Source of the DNA: Leishmania infantum JPCM5
Lineage: Eukaryota; Euglenozoa; Kinetoplastea; Trypanosomatida; Trypanosomatidae
Assembly: GCF_000002875.2 (NCBI RefSeq)
Contig: NC_009402.2
Span: 129,001-193,000 of the forward strand
Reading direction: 5' to 3'
Length of the DNA: 64,000 nucleotides
The notes beneath the pieces are model-generated. The model searched no databases, was not told the DNA's origin, and saw only the letters and a program-made list of their open reading frames with translations. Positions within the stretch are counted from its first letter, which is position 1. Each line of letters opens with the position of its first letter. The translations under genes were made by a program, and so were the position numbers. Of the stretch, positions 30,816 to 41,691 are shown in pieces.

Positions 30816-33800
30816 TCAGCTGCCCTTGCCAGGCCTCCTGACGCCTAGACTGCGCGACACACGCTTCAGGAGCTCAAATCGCGGCTTCGACGCCTCTTGC
30901 GAGGTCACTGGTACCGCTTCTGCCCCCGCTCGTGATGTAGAGAACGCCTGCGGTCGCGCGGGGGACGTATGCTGCCTGGGGTTCCAAAAGCGAGAGTCAC
31001 TGCCCCGGTGGCTCCCTCTGGTGACTCCCTCCGCCGCCGCCGAGACCTCCCACCCCAAGTCCAGTCCCGGGTCTCTGCGGCGGGCCGGTGAGTCGTTTCT
31101 CCCGCGAGGGGGCACAGAGGTGCACTCGGCTGATGAGGCGCGTGCCTTGGACCCAGCACCGTGGTTGCGGCCGCTGCGGGTCGGTGGCCGCGTGTCGGAT
31201 CGACGGGTGGCAGCAGCGCCTCCCGCCAGCGGATAAACCCTACCCTTTGCGAGGGGAGATGGCGTCACAGAGGGCGCGCCACGCCCGCTTCTTCTCTCAG
31301 CCCCTCGGCTTCCGCGCTGGTCGGGATGGCGGGCGGGCCACATCTTGTCAAGGTCGAAGGGGTTCATTCCGCGCAGCGCACGTGCCCGCTGGAGGCGCTG
31401 CACCGCCAGCATCCACAGAGCGCGGCCGTACGACAGAACCCGCGATTGCACAGCGCCGGCGCTGAGACTCGAAGAGTCTGCGAGAACGCCGCTATCGACG
31501 CCGCTGCCGCAATCACCTCTGTCCGCCACATCGTGCTGCATCGCCAGCAGGAAGAGCACCCAGTCGACGCGCTGCTGGAAGTCAAGCACGAGCAGCACTG
31601 CATCCTGCGGCAGGTCGATCCGCTTGAACTGGGGAATGATAACGTAGACTCGATATGGAGCACATAACGGCCCCCGTACCTCGGCAAACAGCGGGCATCG
31701 GTAGCGCCGAAGGACCTCGAAGCTGGCGGGTCCGCAGAGGACGCCGTCGACATCCTCCCAAGTCTTCGGGCCGCCAAGACCGAGGTCGCTCTCATAGCCC
31801 ATGACGCCGAATGGAACGTACACCCGAGAGTACGCGCACGGAAAGTGATGCAGCTCCCGCACACGTATCGGCCGAGTCGAGGCGGCAGCGCAAGGGGGCA
31901 CGCCCCGTCTCAGCAGCGTTGACGCCGCCATGTGCGGCGGGAGTGGCGACGGGGAAGGTACCGTACCGCCGCGCGGTGGCGGTGCGGCGGCAACTAGCCG
32001 CTGCTGTTGCGGTGAAGAGAGCGACGGCGCAATGCCCCGCGGCGAAGCCCCAGCGACGCCGCCGCCTCGCCCCGCGATCGCCTTCCCCTTGACGAACGTG
32101 TCAGTGGGTAGCATCTTCACCAGACCGCTGTGCGGCTGCATAGATGGTGCAACAGGAGCCGCAACGCCAGGGAACCGCGGTAGGTGGAACCGTGGTGGCT
32201 GTGCTGCCGCTGGAGACGAGGAGGCAGACAGCTGTGATCCTCGGCTCATCGTGGCTGGCGCATTGCCGGTCCCAGGTACGCGCGACAAGACTGTCGCTGG
32301 CGACGGGGAGCGAGATGCGAACTCGGCCGAGGAGGCTGGCAACGACGTGAGCGGAGAGGCGCGCGGTGTCGGGAGTGGCACCTGCTCAATGCGATCGAGG
32401 TAGAACAGTAGCTCTTTCCCGTCCTTCGACAGCTTCACCAGCGACGGCACGCGGTGTCCCGCCAGCTGGACATTTACAGCAATGCCATGCTCCGAGAGCG
32501 TGGCCTGAGCACGCAAGGCGGTGCGCTTGTCCACTTCGTGCTGCACGGCGCGTCGGTGTGCCTGCAACGGATCTGTCGTTTTGTTCCGCAAAGTCGGACT
32601 CGTCGTTGCGCGAGAGGAGGTCAGCGCGCTGCTGCCTGTTCTACCAGCACCACTGCGGCGCGCGCCATCTGCAGCGGGTGTGCCGCGTCGGTGCAGAGAG
32701 GCAGAGCGAGAGGGGTCTACGCGGCCGTCGTACAGGGGACTTCGCGTCCGTGAAACCGGTGGCCTCGCACTGCCTCCAGCACCGGGGGCACTGTGTAACG
32801 CCCGGAACGGCGACGCAGACGCCGGCAGCCGGGAAGAAGACGAGGATGTCGCGTCAGACGCCGTCGAATCATCTTGCCAGGCCGTGCCGCGACTCGCGGA
32901 GACGTGGAGACGGGTAGACTGAATTGAGGCGATCCGATCCGGTGCTGTCGACCCGGCGGCTTTGCCGCCGCGTTCGCTGTATCGACCCGATGGAGGTGAC
33001 GAGATCAAGTCGCGATCGGCGTCGTCATTTGCGGACACCGTCAGTGCGTTCTGACGCTGTATCGGTGAAGATGCGGCTTTGGAGGACGTGGAGACGGAAG
33101 ACTGCATCGGCGCCACCCAAGTCGGCTTCCCCATGCCAACGCCATCGGCGCGAGAGGCCGAAGTTGACGACGCAGATCTCTGCAACTTGACAGTAGACGG
33201 CGCTGGCGTCCTCGCCCGTCTCTCGGCTTTGACTTGAACGTCGGACAAAGGAGGTGGTAGTTGCGTCGAAGTCAGCAAGTCCTCGTCCAGGGAGCCACCA
33301 GCAGATTTCTCGGTTTCGTGCACGGTCTCTCCTGCTACTCGCCCGTTGGCGTGAGCAGGCGTGGCCGAGCGGTGCTGGCGCGACTCTGCTGCGTGTCTCT
33401 GCACGAGATCCTGGGAGGAGGAGGACGGGCAGGCTCGATGTGCCGCCATGGTCTGCTCTGGTGTTGCCTCCCGCTCAGCGGAAGCGGTGATCTGCGCCGA
33501 CGCAGATGGCGCACCAACACTGCGGACACCATCGCCAGCCACAACGCTTGGGTTGATAGTTACATCACTGTAGCGAGTGCGCGTTGCGGCTGCGGTAGCC
33601 ACGACCTTCTCAGATGGGCTATGTGGATGTTTCTCTTTGCCAGTGGTGGTGCACGTCTGCTGCGCTGTCGTTGAGGCTCCCTCCTTTATGTGCCCACGCT
33701 GAGCTGCTGCAATACCGCAGGCCTTGCCACTTGCAGCCACTGGAATCAGCAAAGAGGAAGAGTCCGTCGTGGACACCGCATCGGCTGCAGGCGCGGGGGC

Positions 33801-36056
33801 TGCTCCCATGTGGAGCGAAGGCGACCGCCCCATCACCCACTGCGTCTGCTCTCGCAGCCGCTCCAGCTGCTGTGCGTGCAGGCGAATAGCGACGAGCTCG
33901 TCACTAGTCACCGCTTCCGGGTGGTCTGGCAACGCGGCACGCACCTGTGCAACACGGGCCTGCGCAGCAGCCTGCACCGCCGTCTGCCGAGCCATCTCCC
34001 CGCGGAGGTGTTCGGCCACGTCGCGATCGCGGGCGTCGCTGAGGCGCTCGTAGCGCTGCCTTTGGTGCTCTGCCGCCCTGCCGTGCACGACGAGTGCGTG
34101 TTCGCTCTGCCGCTGCCGTCGCGAAGCCAGTCGCTCACGCATCGCCAGCTCCTCGTGCATCGGCAGCGACTCGTTCTCCGCCACCCCCCTGCCGGCAGTG
34201 GCCATCGCAATCGCCGACGGCAAGAGTCGTGCCTGAAGTGCGTCGAGTGGTGCGGTTGACGACGTCAAAGCGCGTGAAGACGCAGTTGCGGCAGCGGCGC
34301 CCCATCTTGTGTCGGCGGTGGCTGCGAGAGCGAAGAGCGGCTTGTCGCCGATGCCGCCGCCGCGGTGCTCAGGTAGCCGGGAAGGTGGAGTGTCCCTCGA
34401 AAGCCCGGAAGTATCGAGAGGAGGCAGAGGTGGCGGCCGGACCGGAGGCTCCAGCTTCACGCTGTCCAGAGCATCGCGCCACGCCTCTTCCCGGGCCGCC
34501 TGCATGTCTTGGGCGAGCGAGACGATGAAAGAGGTCTGGTCTCGTCGTTTGGCCCGCTGTGCCTGCCGCGTCGTTGCGGTTGGCGATGTCGCAGGTTTCG
34601 ACGGGGGGCTGCGCACCAGCCAGTTGTGATCCGAAGTAGCATTGGTGGAGATCTGGCCCACGGCGGCACTGCTCTGCGGCAGATGCTGCGATTCTGCCCG
34701 GCTTTGCCGGTGATGTACGGGGGCGTTATTCGCGCCGAAGTGCTCGCTGGTGCTTGCCTCGTTGTCTCGGTGCGCGCGAACAGCGTAGTCCGCGAGCAGA
34801 GCGGTAGCGGGAGTCACCAGCGCTGAAGTCCCCGAGGAAACGTGTCTCTTCTCATCACGAGGCCATTCCTGTCGCTGCCTCTGCTGCGTGAGCACAGAAC
34901 TGCGCTGAGCCGTGTCGGCAGCGCGAAGTGCCGCCAGCCGCGCAGACAAGGTGGTCACCGACGACGGCGACGGCAGGGGGGCTGGTGCGGGCGTGGAAAA
35001 GCACGAGTCATCCGCTAGGGCCTGCGGGGGCTGCGTGTGACGGGTGCGACTGCAATCAGGCGTCAGCGACCTTGATCTCGTCGTGGACGGCGTCGTGGCA
35101 GCAAGAGACGCCGGCAGCGCAACTCGAGGCGGCCAAGATAGCGGAGCAAAAATTGCCTTGTGGCCCGTTTGCGCCGTCGCCGTCGCCGTCGCTGTCGCTG
35201 CAGCCGTCGATAACGTGTTAGACAACCGTGCAGGCCCGCCGGCAGTGTCAGCGAGGATGTCCGTGTCGGTGTGCGCCCTCTCCGCGAATTTGGTACTTGC
35301 AGCGGAGCCTTGCCCTTTCGAGTGTGGCGGCGGCGGCGCGAAGGTGATAGATGCCGCAGTGTGGGCATTGTGAGCACCTGCTACCGGTGCTTGAGAGAGT
35401 GTCGAGGCGGCGGCCGACGCAAGAGCTGCATCAGCCAAGAAGGCTGCGGTGAGACCTGCTTGCGCCATCGGCGCAGGCCGGTAGGTGCGCCGGCCATGGA
35501 CCCGCCAAAAGTCCAGGGCTGCGGCATAGGTGGCCGAGAGCACCGTCCCGGCCTCGGTCGTGGCGCTAGCAGTGGAGGCGCTCTCGTGGAAGTAAGAGGC
35601 CGTAAATGGTGTGGCAACAGAAGGGCCTGGGGTAGGCGAGTCCTCGCTCATCTGATCTGAATGTGGCGTTGGTGGTGGTTGGCATGCCGGCAAGGTGCCT
35701 GCTTCAGAGCTCCTAGGTGCAGCGGACGCTTGCCTGGCTCTCAACAGCGCCAGCGCCGCAGCGCAACTCGTCGGGCCGCCATGCAGTCGTCGCTCATCAC
35801 CCGGACTCTTGACCTCCCAGCGGTCAACTCGTGGGGACGAGACATCCATACCCGCAGCAGCACTTCTTGATGCGGTGGGGCTGGAGGGACGCTGTGCGGC
35901 CCCCACGATATAGTCGATATTGCGCACCGCATCCTGTAGTCGCGCACGAATTGCCTCGATCGAGTTGGAGAAAGGAGTCTCGGTCGCAAAAGCTTCACCG
36001 GTGGCAGCAACGGTGCTCGTCGTGAGTGGGCTCTGAGCACTGTGGACACTAGACAT
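30816..36056 (-). CDS. Very large low-complexity protein, 1746 aa, with coiled coil and a possible split PH-like domain
   Basis: Not a family I recognise. The frame runs from ATG 36056 (the in-frame codon at 36155 is TTG). Most of it is Ser/Ala/Thr/Pro-rich and probably disordered. Four islands look folded: (1) a short helical segment IEAIRARLQDAVRNIDYIVG near residue 40; (2) a charged coiled coil, about 630-740, rich in Arg, Gln and Glu (MHEELAMRERLASRRQRQ and on); (3) a segment near 1170-1225, VNVQLAGHRVPSLVKLSKDG then LLFYLDRIEQV, that resembles the first strands of a PH-like domain; (4) a compact block near 1400-1510 with ELHHFPCAYSRVYVPFG, KTWEDVDGVLCGP and RVYVIIPQFKRIDLP, the best candidate for a conserved domain. 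Islands 3 and 4 may be halves of one domain split by a disordered insertion. A cytoskeletal location is plausible but unproven. Confidence 0.85.
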   Translation of the reverse strand: MSSVHSAQSPLTTSTVAATGEAFATETPFSNSIEAIRARLQDAVRNIDYIVGAAQRPSSPTASRSAAAGMDVSSPRVDRWEVKSPGDERRLHGGPTSCAAALALLRARQASAAPRSSEAGTLPACQPPPTPHSDQMSEDSPTPGPSVATPFTASYFHESASTASATTEAGTVLSATYAAALDFWRVHGRRTYRPAPMAQAGLTAAFLADAALASAAASTLSQAPVAGAHNAHTAASITFAPPPPHSKGQGSAASTKFAERAHTDTDILADTAGGPARLSNTLSTAAATATATATAQTGHKAIFAPLSWPPRVALPASLAATTPSTTRSRSLTPDCSRTRHTQPPQALADDSCFSTPAPAPLPSPSSVTTLSARLAALRAADTAQRSSVLTQQRQRQEWPRDEKRHVSSGTSALVTPATALLADYAVRAHRDNEASTSEHFGANNAPVHHRQSRAESQHLPQSSAAVGQISTNATSDHNWLVRSPPSKPATSPTATTRQAQRAKRRDQTSFIVSLAQDMQAAREEAWRDALDSVKLEPPVRPPPLPPLDTSGLSRDTPPSRLPEHRGGGIGDKPLFALAATADTRWGAAAATASSRALTSSTAPLDALQARLLPSAIAMATAGRGVAENESLPMHEELAMRERLASRRQRQSEHALVVHGRAAEHQRQRYERLSDARDRDVAEHLRGEMARQTAVQAAAQARVAQVRAALPDHPEAVTSDELVAIRLHAQQLERLREQTQWVMGRSPSLHMGAAPAPAADAVSTTDSSSLLIPVAASGKACGIAAAQRGHIKEGASTTAQQTCTTTGKEKHPHSPSEKVVATAAATRTRYSDVTINPSVVAGDGVRSVGAPSASAQITASAEREATPEQTMAAHRACPSSSSQDLVQRHAAESRQHRSATPAHANGRVAGETVHETEKSAGGSLDEDLLTSTQLPPPLSDVQVKAERRARTPAPSTVKLQRSASSTSASRADGVGMGKPTWVAPMQSSVSTSSKAASSPIQRQNALTVSANDDADRDLISSPPSGRYSERGGKAAGSTAPDRIASIQSTRLHVSASRGTAWQDDSTASDATSSSSSRLPASASPFRALHSAPGAGGSARPPVSRTRSPLYDGRVDPSRSASLHRRGTPAADGARRSGAGRTGSSALTSSRATTSPTLRNKTTDPLQAHRRAVQHEVDKRTALRAQATLSEHGIAVNVQLAGHRVPSLVKLSKDGKELLFYLDRIEQVPLPTPRASPLTSLPASSAEFASRSPSPATVLSRVPGTGNAPATMSRGSQLSASSSPAAAQPPRFHLPRFPGVAAPVAPSMQPHSGLVKMLPTDTFVKGKAIAGRGGGVAGASPRGIAPSLSSPQQQRLVAAAPPPRGGTVPSPSPLPPHMAASTLLRRGVPPCAAASTRPIRVRELHHFPCAYSRVYVPFGVMGYESDLGLGGPKTWEDVDGVLCGPASFEVLRRYRCPLFAEVRGPLCAPYRVYVIIPQFKRIDLPQDAVLLVLDFQQRVDWVLFLLAMQHDVADRGDCGSGVDSGVLADSSSLSAGAVQSRVLSYGRALWMLAVQRLQRARALRGMNPFDLDKMWPARHPDQRGSRGAERRSGRGAPSVTPSPLAKGRVYPLAGGAAATRRSDTRPPTRSGRNHGAGSKARASSAECTSVPPRGRNDSPARRRDPGLDLGWEVSAAAEGVTRGSHRGSDSRFWNPRQHTSPARPQAFSTSRAGAEAVPVTSQEASKPRFELLKRVSRSLGVRRPGKGS

Positions 36057-38669
36057 CGGCGGCGATCCGCTGAGTGCCGTACTTCTACTCGTTTCCGTCG
36101 GACGGTGCAGCAGGCTTGGCCTGCCAGCGGAACAGTCAGACGGAAGTGCGCACAAGCGCGCCTCTTCGCGCGTGCAGGCGAAGAGGCTGGGATGTGGTGA
36201 AATAAAGAATGGCGAGGTGCCGGAAGTTTACGCTGCGGGGCGTGCACAACGGCGACTGGTAAACCTCGCGTGCAGAAAAAGATGTGCGGAACAGAAGATA
36301 ATAAGAGTGATCTAACAAGTGGTGAAAAAAAAAGACGAAGAAACGACCTCTAGACTGCTTCCTATGTATGTGTGTAGGTGTGTGTGTGTGTGTGTGTGTC
36401 GCCTGCCCTCTCTCAGGCCTGCACGCGCGTACAGAGGGTGGCGGAGTGACGGAGAAACGAAGAGGACAGAACAACAGGAGCGAATGCCGAAAGGAATGGA
36501 TCGATGAGTCGGCGCGTGCCTGCTTGCAGTGATGTCAGTAGAGGGGCGCGATAGACCACTCGACCACGAACGCGCACCACTTCCCTAAGTGCACGCGCGA
36601 TGCGCGAAGAGGAGACACACCGCATTTGTTTTTCAGAGAAAGGAAATAAGACGACGGCAAGTTGAAGCACAGGTTTGTGATGCACGGCCACACAAGCAAC
36701 AGACAGAGAGAGAAGAAGGAGGCGGGGGCGAAGATGGTGTGCGAAAAAAAAAAAGCGAAGTGGTGAGAAGCGGCTTTGACGGCTTTGAGTGTACTCGGCG
36801 TTCGCGAAAGACCTCATGACAGAGGAGGGACACACACCTCCGCGCGTGGCATCTCAGGGCCCAGCGGCCCCGCACCCTCTGTGTGGGTGGAGGAGGCCAA
36901 AGCAGCCCTCCTATATCCCTGCCAAATGCCGAATCACTTGAGGTGGTGACCGGGTCAGGTGCCTACGACGTAGGGGGGAGGCGAGTGCGATGCATCCCTG
37001 CAGATGTGGGCGGCCGTGCCCTGGACGGCGTGGCGTCGGGGCGACCTGCGACTGTGAACAGGTCTGTGCCCATCCACGTGATGGGCAGGGCGCCCACGGC
37101 ACTTGAACGACTGTCTCGCCCCGGGCCCTCACACGGCCCACTGGTGAGGGAAGCGGCTGTGAGGCGACCTGCGCAGCGCGGGGTGGTGGGCGGAGTTTGA
37201 GGCGCAGGCCGTTCTGAAATGACTGTGCTGGCATTTTTGTAGCGCGCGTGTGAAGCGCTGCTTCGCCCCACACGCGGTGGTGGAGGCCTGTGACGGGGCA
37301 GAGGGGTGTCTAGTGGGGTTGAGGATACGCTGCACGGCAACAAATGGGTATGGTTGAAGAAAAGCGTGCCATTCTACGACAAGCACGTCGGCATGTGTAC
37401 GCATGCACACAACTAAGGGTTCACACGACCTCTGTTGCACTCAAGCCACGCCAAGGAGCCGGGACTACGAGCACCGTCCGGCGTCGTTCAGCCCACGATA
37501 ACCCCACGGCATACAGCGCAGGATGGGTCTAGGATTACGTTCAACAACACCGCAGCGCAGCACAGTCACGACAACATCGAGTGGCGGCGTATAACTGTCG
37601 AACCGCCGACACGATTCGTAGTGAGCTAGTCCAAGCGCTATCACGAGCACAAGGCTCTCCAGCACAGCGCCAGCTCAGACCTGTCCGCTGATACCAAGAT
37701 CCCGTAGCCGTACGCAAGGGCGTTGCTGCAGGTTCTTGGCTTCCCCACACAGAGCGTAGGGCACTAGTCACTGACATCACTGTGAGATAACCGGCATCAT
37801 GAGAGCACAGAAACGAGCAAGAGACAAAGACAAAAAAAAAACATAGTGGCCGAGAGGAAAGACGACGAAGTAGAGAACGGGGCGCCGCAATGCAGAAAGA
37901 GGAGTGTTTCCGTGAGCGTGAGAAGGGGGGCAGCTGCAGTGAAAAGGAAATTTATTCACCCCAACGCAAGCGGATGAGGGCCTAGGGTGCGAGAAGGAGC
38001 GACGAGGAGACGTCGAAACAGAAAACAAAAGCCCAACACAGAAAAAGGAACGGCAAGTGCGGAGGAGAGCAATGGAGAGGCTTCCCTAAACAGAGGCAGG
38101 TCGAAGCACCGCGACAGTATCCCTCGCCTACATCCTCCCCGTTATCTTCGTGTGCGGTTATGTGGGGAGGGGGGTTCTCGTTTCTTCTTTTCTTTATGCA
38201 GCCCGTCTACCAGAGCCACCAGCACGACCACCATCGCTCCTTTAGGACAGTCTCCGTCGGAAGAGGTCCAAGTATGCGGTGCATTGCCCCCCACCCACCC
38301 CTTGACCTCGCCTACCGCGAACGCAAAAGAGGAGAGCCGCCAAAAGCACCCACCATCCGCACGCGCGCGCACCGGTGGAGTGCCGAGGGTGCACCCAACG
38401 TACGCACAGATGATCGATCACTAACAGAGGCAAATGTGAATAGGGGAGGAGAAAGGCTGAGGAGGACACGCGCGTGGTTTCGGATGAAAGTGAGTGTGAG
38501 ACAAGAGCAAAGAAGATGGCTGAGAACAAACACACATATATATATCCCCACATGCATACCATACACGTATGCTTAAAACAAAACGCAAGCGTGTGATCCG
38601 TCCTCGCCCCTCCGTTTCCTCTGTCTCTCGCCCTTCCTCTGCCTGCCCTTCACATCCGGCCCCAGCACC
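36057..38669. other. Intergenic region between the 1746-aa gene and the nucleotide-sugar transporter, containing a SIDER-like copy
   Basis: About 2.6 kb. It holds SIDER-like copy B (36811-37345) in the inferred 3' UTR of the transporter gene, a GT repeat near 36379-36400, A-runs at 36326-36334 and 36746-36756, and A9 at 37832-37841. Pyrimidine tracts for splicing the large gene would lie left of the SIDER. No gene is supported. Confidence 0.6.
36811..37345. mobile_element. SIDER2-like degenerate retroposon copy B
   Basis: About 535 bp in inverted orientation to copy A at 21785-22335. Both share long identical runs, for instance CCTATATCCCTGCCAAATGC and GTGATGGGCAGGGCGCCCAC, with only a few point differences over about 480 bp. 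The right end (37311-37345) diverges from copy A. Relative to the direction of transcription, copies A and B are in opposite orientations. It lies in the inferred 3' UTR of the nucleotide-sugar transporter gene, the usual place for SIDERs. Confidence 0.65.
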
Positions 38670-40361
38670 TTATCGCTTCGGCTCGAACTTGTGAAAGGCG
38701 ATACTCGAGCCAATCACGAGCACTGCGCCGAGCACAAAGGCCAAGCTGGGCTCGTACCCGTCAATGGCAGAAGACATCATCCCGCTAACGATCACGGCGA
38801 CGCCGGTGGCAAACCCCTTCAAAATGTTGTCAGCGTACTTCACCACCATGGCGACCAGCAGACCGCCGAACGCGTGAATGAAAACCAGAGCCCACGTTAG
38901 AATATGATCGTAGCGCTGCCAAAAGAAAAACGGTCGCGCGGGGCAGAATGCCTGCGTTGCGCCGAGCACCCTCGTACCCGCGGCCGGTGCGGAGAAGATG
39001 TTCCAGTGCACGCGCTGTCCGCACTGCACACTTGCGTACCAGTTCGGGAAGACGTCGAGGATCAACATGGAAACAAACGCGATCGGGATGCCGAAGAGCG
39101 AGAGCTGGATGTTGCGAATCGACAAGGTAGGGCTCGTCGTCTTGACAACTTTCTCAAAGTACACGCTGGCGTAGCTGGACGACAGGCCAGACAGCACACA
39201 CGCTGCAATCCCGATCAGCGCGTTCCCCTGAGGCTCGTCGTGGTCGTCGCCAGCGCGCAGCTCACCAGCCCTGTCGAGGCCAGGGACCGTAGTCGTGCCG
39301 TGCAGCAAGTGTGGGGCAGCTGTAGGGAGCATTTCTGTGCCAGCCCTCGGTGCCCCGAGCTGCGCGCCAAGCACTCCAGCAGTGAGCGCGACAAGCGACA
39401 GCCACTGCATCGGTGAAAGTTTGCGGCCCAACAGCCAGACGGAGAAGACGGCAGTGGAGAGCAGTTTTGTCTGCGACCAGACTTGGAAGGTGACGGCGTC
39501 GAGGTTCGACAGCCCTATGAAGATCAGGAAGTTCTGGATATTAAACAGGAAGGCTGGCACAAACAGCTTCAGCGTGTCGCGCTTGTATACGGAAGCGGAC
39601 AGCATGGAGCAGTAGAGGGAGAAGAGGGCCTTCATCCGTCTGTACGTAAAGACGAAACCGTACTTGCGCATCGTCTCGGGGACATCGACGCTGCAGCTCC
39701 ATTCACCATGCCCAGCAGCTCGCGTGTTCGCGTTAGCCGGCGCGCTGCTCGGTCGAGTCGAGGTCGTCAAACAAGGTGATTGTCGCAGCTGCCTGGCAAA
39801 CAGCGCTGTGATGCCGAGAGTTTTGCTACTGCAGTATGTGCTCGTCACCTGTGGTACACCCGGTGCGTCGTGGTCCGAGCCGAGCTCGTCCGCCACGTGG
39901 CGGCCGCCTTCCCCAGAGGCGTGGCCGACCGCCATAGTTTGCGGAGGCGATGCTGAGGAGTAAGGGATGTGCACCTCCAATGGCTCTTCATCCGCAAGCG
40001 GCGGGACCTCCTTACCCCCTGTCTGGCACGCATTGCGCTCCACGTCGTTGGCGCTGTCGTCCCTGAGTAGCAGCACATCGATCTCTAGCCCTACCATCTT
40101 ATGCACGGCGTTGGTGGCGCGGTTGCTCGAGGCGGCATCGTGCCGGTACTGCCTATACACGTCATCCAGCCCGTAGAGAACGAGACACATGATCATCTTG
40201 GCAATCTCCTGGTTCATGACTAAGGTGGAGGTGTGGTAGTTGTGCGCCGCATCAACCCTCTTGCGTGATAAGCGGGTCATAACAACGAGCAGGCTGTTTT
40301 GCACCACGAGCACGATGAGGCTGACCATCGCCATCGAGAACATATGGACGATGAGCGCCAT
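38670..40361 (-). CDS. LPG5B: Golgi nucleotide-sugar transporter, probably UDP-galactose transporter LPG5B
   Basis: The product is a 563-residue multi-pass transporter of the SLC35A (UDP-galactose/CMP-sialate) type that would bring a nucleotide sugar into the Golgi lumen for lipophosphoglycan and related glycoconjugates. Hydrophobic segments lie at about 4-29, 50-64, 264-285, 298-312, 317-336, 381-402, 417-436, 484-508, 515-531 and 538-555. Family motifs are FNIQNFLIFIGLSNLDAVTFQV (273-294), QTKLLSTAVFS (297-307), SGLSSSYASVYFEKVVK (391-407) and VVKYADNILKGFATG (506-520). A hydrophilic loop of about 180 residues (66-245) replaces the usual short connection between the second and third helices. 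The symbol rests on my recollection that LPG5B and CBP1 are near neighbours on L. major chromosome 18 and on similar length; substrate specificity cannot be read from sequence. It could instead be a sister transporter. Confidence 0.82.
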   Translation of the reverse strand: MALIVHMFSMAMVSLIVLVVQNSLLVVMTRLSRKRVDAAHNYHTSTLVMNQEIAKMIMCLVLYGLDDVYRQYRHDAASSNRATNAVHKMVGLEIDVLLLRDDSANDVERNACQTGGKEVPPLADEEPLEVHIPYSSASPPQTMAVGHASGEGGRHVADELGSDHDAPGVPQVTSTYCSSKTLGITALFARQLRQSPCLTTSTRPSSAPANANTRAAGHGEWSCSVDVPETMRKYGFVFTYRRMKALFSLYCSMLSASVYKRDTLKLFVPAFLFNIQNFLIFIGLSNLDAVTFQVWSQTKLLSTAVFSVWLLGRKLSPMQWLSLVALTAGVLGAQLGAPRAGTEMLPTAAPHLLHGTTTVPGLDRAGELRAGDDHDEPQGNALIGIAACVLSGLSSSYASVYFEKVVKTTSPTLSIRNIQLSLFGIPIAFVSMLILDVFPNWYASVQCGQRVHWNIFSAPAAGTRVLGATQAFCPARPFFFWQRYDHILTWALVFIHAFGGLLVAMVVKYADNILKGFATGVAVIVSGMMSSAIDGYEPSLAFVLGAVLVIGSSIAFHKFEPKR

Positions 40362-41189
40362 TCTTCGCCGCTAGCCAATGAAGCTCTCTCTCTCTGCTAT
40401 GCGATGGGGTGAAAAGGAGCGTGTCACGTGTGCGACCGGTGCACGGCCTGTCTTTTCGGTGAATCCGTTGCTAGGGTCACACAGAGAGCTTCGGAGATAG
40501 TGTTGCGATGAGAGATGGTAACTTGCCGTGTCGTCGTCACCGCTAACCTAGCTCGACGGCTGTGTGAGCCGAAGCGTGATCGTGTTACCAACAACAACGT
40601 GGGTGGCAGAGGGAGGACCTTGTGTGAAGAAGAGGCAGACACACGCTGGAAAACAAAGAAAAGGGGGAGGCGCCCCTCCTCGTCGACTTCGACGAAACGG
40701 TGTATAAGGGCGGCTCGGATGCGCACCTCGATACAGCACGCAGACACACACAGATATAGAGAGAGCGAAACAGGCACCTGCTCACGCACAGCTGAGACGA
40801 GTAATAATAATAATCAGATGGGAGAGAGCGTGACGAAGGGGGTGAGGGGGTGAGGAAGGGGAGGGAGGGAGTGGGCACAACGAGGCAAAGAGAAACACGA
40901 AAAGAGTCAGCGTCACGTAGCAAGCGATACACGTAAGAGAGGGAGACGAGATAGAACCAAACAAAAATAAAAATGGAGGTGTACGACAGAAGCCAACGAC
41001 AGCAGAGAGTGAGAGAGAGAGCAGATGATGCCGGCACGCAGCAATGCATAAACAAATCGACACTGGAGAGGAAGGGGGAGGAGCCGAAAGGATAGGAAGA
41101 GAGGAAGGCGGAGCAGGCAGTGCTGCCTGACCGCTAATCAAGCCACCCACAGGCACACAAACAAACGCACGACGCGAAATACGTGGAGC

Positions 41190-41234
41190 CTGCTGCTGCC
41201 GCTGCCTCTGCCGCTGCTGCTGCTGCTGCTGCTG
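41190..41234. repeat. Imperfect (CTG)n trinucleotide repeat
   Basis: About 15 units of CTG with CCG, CCT and CTC variants, located outside any supported gene. On the transcribed strand it reads CAG. Confidence 0.85.
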
Positions 41235-41691
41235 TTTCGACTCCCTGTCACCCTTTCCCCGCGCTTTTGTTACACACGAAGACAACGTCAACAGAGAGAG
41301 AAGAAAACCAAGAGTGCAAATCGGGTCAGAAAGCATAGCGAGGACGAAGAAAGAGTAGCGCACGCACATGAACACGCATGAGCGATGCACAGAGGGAGAG
41401 ACAGACAGACAGGCACGCTCAAGTCGAGCAGAAACTCGTTAACGTCAAGAAAAGCGAAGTCCGCAAGAGCCACAAGAAGATGAGAAGGCGACAGGAGGGG
41501 GGAGGCACACACACAAGAAGGAAAAGAGCCCTACGGTAAACGAAAAATCGCAATCGAATGAGAAGGTGGAGGAGACACGAGAATGGAAAACACGAGTCCG
41601 GAAACGTAACGCATCACGGATGGGCCGCGCAGAACGTGAAGAAAGCGAGGAGACACACCAGCCAAGAGCTGCGCAAGTGTGTCGAACAACT

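Noticed and set aside
37480..37640. tRNA-like B-box candidates near GTCGAACCG and GATTCGTAG
   Set aside because: No matching A box, acceptor stem or cloverleaf could be drawn around either.
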